Below are positions 21,338 to 22,466 of a stretch of 22,466 nt of DNA, piece after piece. Each line of letters starts with the position of its first letter. Position 1 is the stretch's first letter. The stretch is taken from contig CABUZD010000018.1 in the NCBI GenBank assembly GCA_902495945.1, forward strand, positions 1 to 22,466. The letters run 5' to 3'. Both the position numbers and the translations under genes were made by a program. A model generated the notes under the pieces. It saw nothing but the letters and a program-made list of their open reading frames with translations. It searched no databases and was not told where the DNA came from. The DNA comes from an uncultured Collinsella sp. (lineage in GTDB: Bacteria > Actinomycetota > Coriobacteriia > Coriobacteriales > Coriobacteriaceae).

Positions 21338-21811
21338 CTATCCGATCCTCATGAGGCAGCTGCCGAACTCCACGAGGTCGCCGTCGGCCACGCAGATCTC
21401 GAGCACCTCGCCGTCTGCCTCTGCCGTTACCTCGTTGAGAACCTTCATGGCCTCGATGATGCAGAGCGTCTCGCCGGCCTTGACCTTAGAGCCCACGTGC
21501 ACAAACGGCTCGTCGCCCGGCGCCGGGGCAGCATAGAAAACGCCGACCATGGGAGCGGTCACCTCGGTGCCCTTGGGCTCCGGTGCGGCGGCAGGTGTCT
21601 GCGCGGCGGGCTCCGGTGCGGCAGGCGCGACTGTGGGAGCTGCAACTGGAGCGGCCATAGCGCTCGGCATGGGCATGGGCACGGCAACCGGCTGTGCGGC
21701 GCTCGCGTGCTCGAGTTCGACCGCGGTGCCATCGGGCTCCTCAACGCGTACGCGCGTGAGGCCGCGGTCCTCCATAACATCGGCTATCTCGGCAAGTCTT
21801 TTGGAATCCAT
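21338..21811 (-). CDS. accB: Biotin carboxyl carrier protein of acetyl-CoA carboxylase
   Basis: Carries biotin between AccC and the carboxyltransferase. The 157-aa protein has an N-terminal domain (residues 1-40), a Pro/Ala-rich flexible linker (about 40-80, with many AAP, APE repeats), and the biotinyl domain with APMVGVFY and EAMKV, Lys123 being the biotinylated residue. ATG 21811 follows GAGGAGCTAGAGC, only 3 bases after the fabF stop; its ribosome site lies at the end of fabF. Confidence 0.97.
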   Translation of the reverse strand: MDSKRLAEIADVMEDRGLTRVRVEEPDGTAVELEHASAAQPVAVPMPMPSAMAAPVAAPTVAPAAPEPAAQTPAAAPEPKGTEVTAPMVGVFYAAPAPGDEPFVHVGSKVKAGETLCIIEAMKVLNEVTAEADGEVLEICVADGDLVEFGSCLMRIG

Positions 21812-21814
21812 GCT

Positions 21815-22435
21815 CTAGCTCCTCGTATATCTACGCAGCGCGATGGCGGCGTTGTGTCCGCCAAAGCCCAGGTTGGTCGAAAGCGCCCAGGTAAGGTCAG
21901 CGCGAACCGCGCGATTGGGCGTGTAGTCAAGATCGCAGGCGGGATCGGGCGTGTGGTAGTTAATGGTCGGCGGCACCACGCCCTGCTCGAGCGCCATGGC
22001 GCAGGCCATGACCTCGATGGCGCCCGTGGCACCGATCATGTGGCCGGTCATCGACTTAGTCGACGAGACGTGCGCGGCGCGCGCCGCGTCCTCGCCGAGC
22101 GCACGCTTAATGCCCGCCGTCTCGGACGAATCGTTGAGCTTGGTCGATGTGCCGTGGGCATTGATGTAGAGGCCCTCGGAAGGCCTGACGTCGCCCTCGG
22201 TCACCGCCAGCGATATCGCGCGGGCAATGCCGGCAGCCTCGGGATCAGGGCTCGTGATGTGATAGGCATCATCGGTGTTGCCGTAGCCCACGACCTCGGC
22301 ATAAATGTGCGCACCGCGCGCCTGCGCATGTTCCATGCTCTCGAGCACGAGCACGCAGGCGCCCTCGCCCATCACAAAGCCATCGCGGTCTGCATCGAAC
22401 GGGCGGCAAGCCGTCGCGGGATCAGGGTTGGTGGT
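21815..22435 (-). CDS. fabF: Beta-ketoacyl-ACP synthase II (FabF), 5' truncated at contig end
   Basis: Condensing enzyme of fatty-acid elongation. The last 206 codons are visible: TTNPDPATACRPFDADRDGFVMGEGACVLVLESMEHA, then NAHGTSTKLND with one catalytic His, STKSMTGHMIGATGAIE with the conserved Lys and second His, and NLGFGGHNAAIAL at the end. The catalytic Cys lies in the missing part. Upstream of base 22435 the frame hits TAG and the sequence turns AT-rich, so the true gene continues on another contig. It is the first visible gene of the fab/acc run. Confidence 0.93.
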   Translation of the reverse strand, partial: TTNPDPATACRPFDADRDGFVMGEGACVLVLESMEHAQARGAHIYAEVVGYGNTDDAYHITSPDPEAAGIARAISLAVTEGDVRPSEGLYINAHGTSTKLNDSSETAGIKRALGEDAARAAHVSSTKSMTGHMIGATGAIEVMACAMALEQGVVPPTINYHTPDPACDLDYTPNRAVRADLTWALSTNLGFGGHNAAIALRRYTRS

Positions 22436-22466
22436 CTATTTTTTTTATTTCTTAATTCGGGATACG
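22436..22466. other. AT-rich contig-end tail not continuing fabF
   Basis: The last 31 bases (starting CTATTTTTTTTATTTC) are strongly AT-rich, unlike the neighbouring GC-rich coding sequence. They place a TAG in the fabF frame where conserved ALS would be expected. The likeliest source is assembly or adaptor noise. Confidence 0.7.

Overview
The window looks like a contig from a high-GC, gut-type Coriobacteriia genome, most likely Collinsella or a close relative. I infer this from GC-rich codon use, a fused AccD-AccA carboxyltransferase beside fabF/accB/fabZ/accC, the YheO-type regulators, and many short extragenic repeats with a GGGGAC core. No database search was possible, so the genus is inference. 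Both ends cut genes: a nucleobase permease at base 1 and fabF at the right edge. The last ~31 bases are AT-rich and do not continue fabF, so they look like a contig-end artefact.

Layout. 1-890 (-): NCS2-type xanthine/uracil permease, 3' end missing. 1242-1898 (+): YheO-like PAS/HTH regulator, divergent from the permease. 2022-2399 (-): RidA, sharing a bidirectional terminator with the regulator. 2778-5948 (+): a U32-family RNA-hydroxylation protein followed by a small RluA-type pseudouridine synthase, a likely RNA-modification pair. 6064-7893 (-): a two-gene operon of a Gfo/Idh/MocA oxidoreductase and a DeoR/GlpR repressor, with an 18-bp perfect palindrome as candidate operator. 8378-14166 (-): eleven ribosomal protein genes in S10-operon order (rplC, rplD, rplW, rplB, rpsS, rplV, rpsC, rplP, rpmC, rpsQ, rplN, rplX make twelve when rplN and rplX of the spc part are counted). 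rpsJ is absent upstream and an intrinsic terminator follows rplX, so the classical S10-spc cluster is cut at both ends. 14615-16435 (-): histidine phosphatase and a CDF metal exporter. 16586-17800 (-): an orphan PTS EIIC. 17841-22435 (-): fatty-acid initiation genes fabF, accB, fabZ, accC, accDA, tightly spaced or overlapping.

How they work together. The fab/acc block encodes biotin carboxyl carrier, biotin carboxylase and a single-chain carboxyltransferase that make malonyl-CoA, plus condensing enzyme and dehydratase of elongation. The ribosomal block would be one transcript, but three places in it carry long, structured non-coding stretches: the rplC leader, the rplW-rplB gap and the rpsQ-rplN gap. 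The first two share a 25-nt element.

The most unusual signals are non-coding: (1) a 167-nt palindrome with 50-bp perfect arms at 14419-14585, between the histidine phosphatase and the ribosomal operon, whose arms each contain an inward-pointing promoter-like sequence; (2) the repeated 25-nt leader element with mutually exclusive hairpins before rplB; (3) at least four extragenic repeat families with a GGGGAC-like core, several placed directly at the stop codons of genes. I found no CRISPR array, tRNA, rRNA, transposase or integrase.
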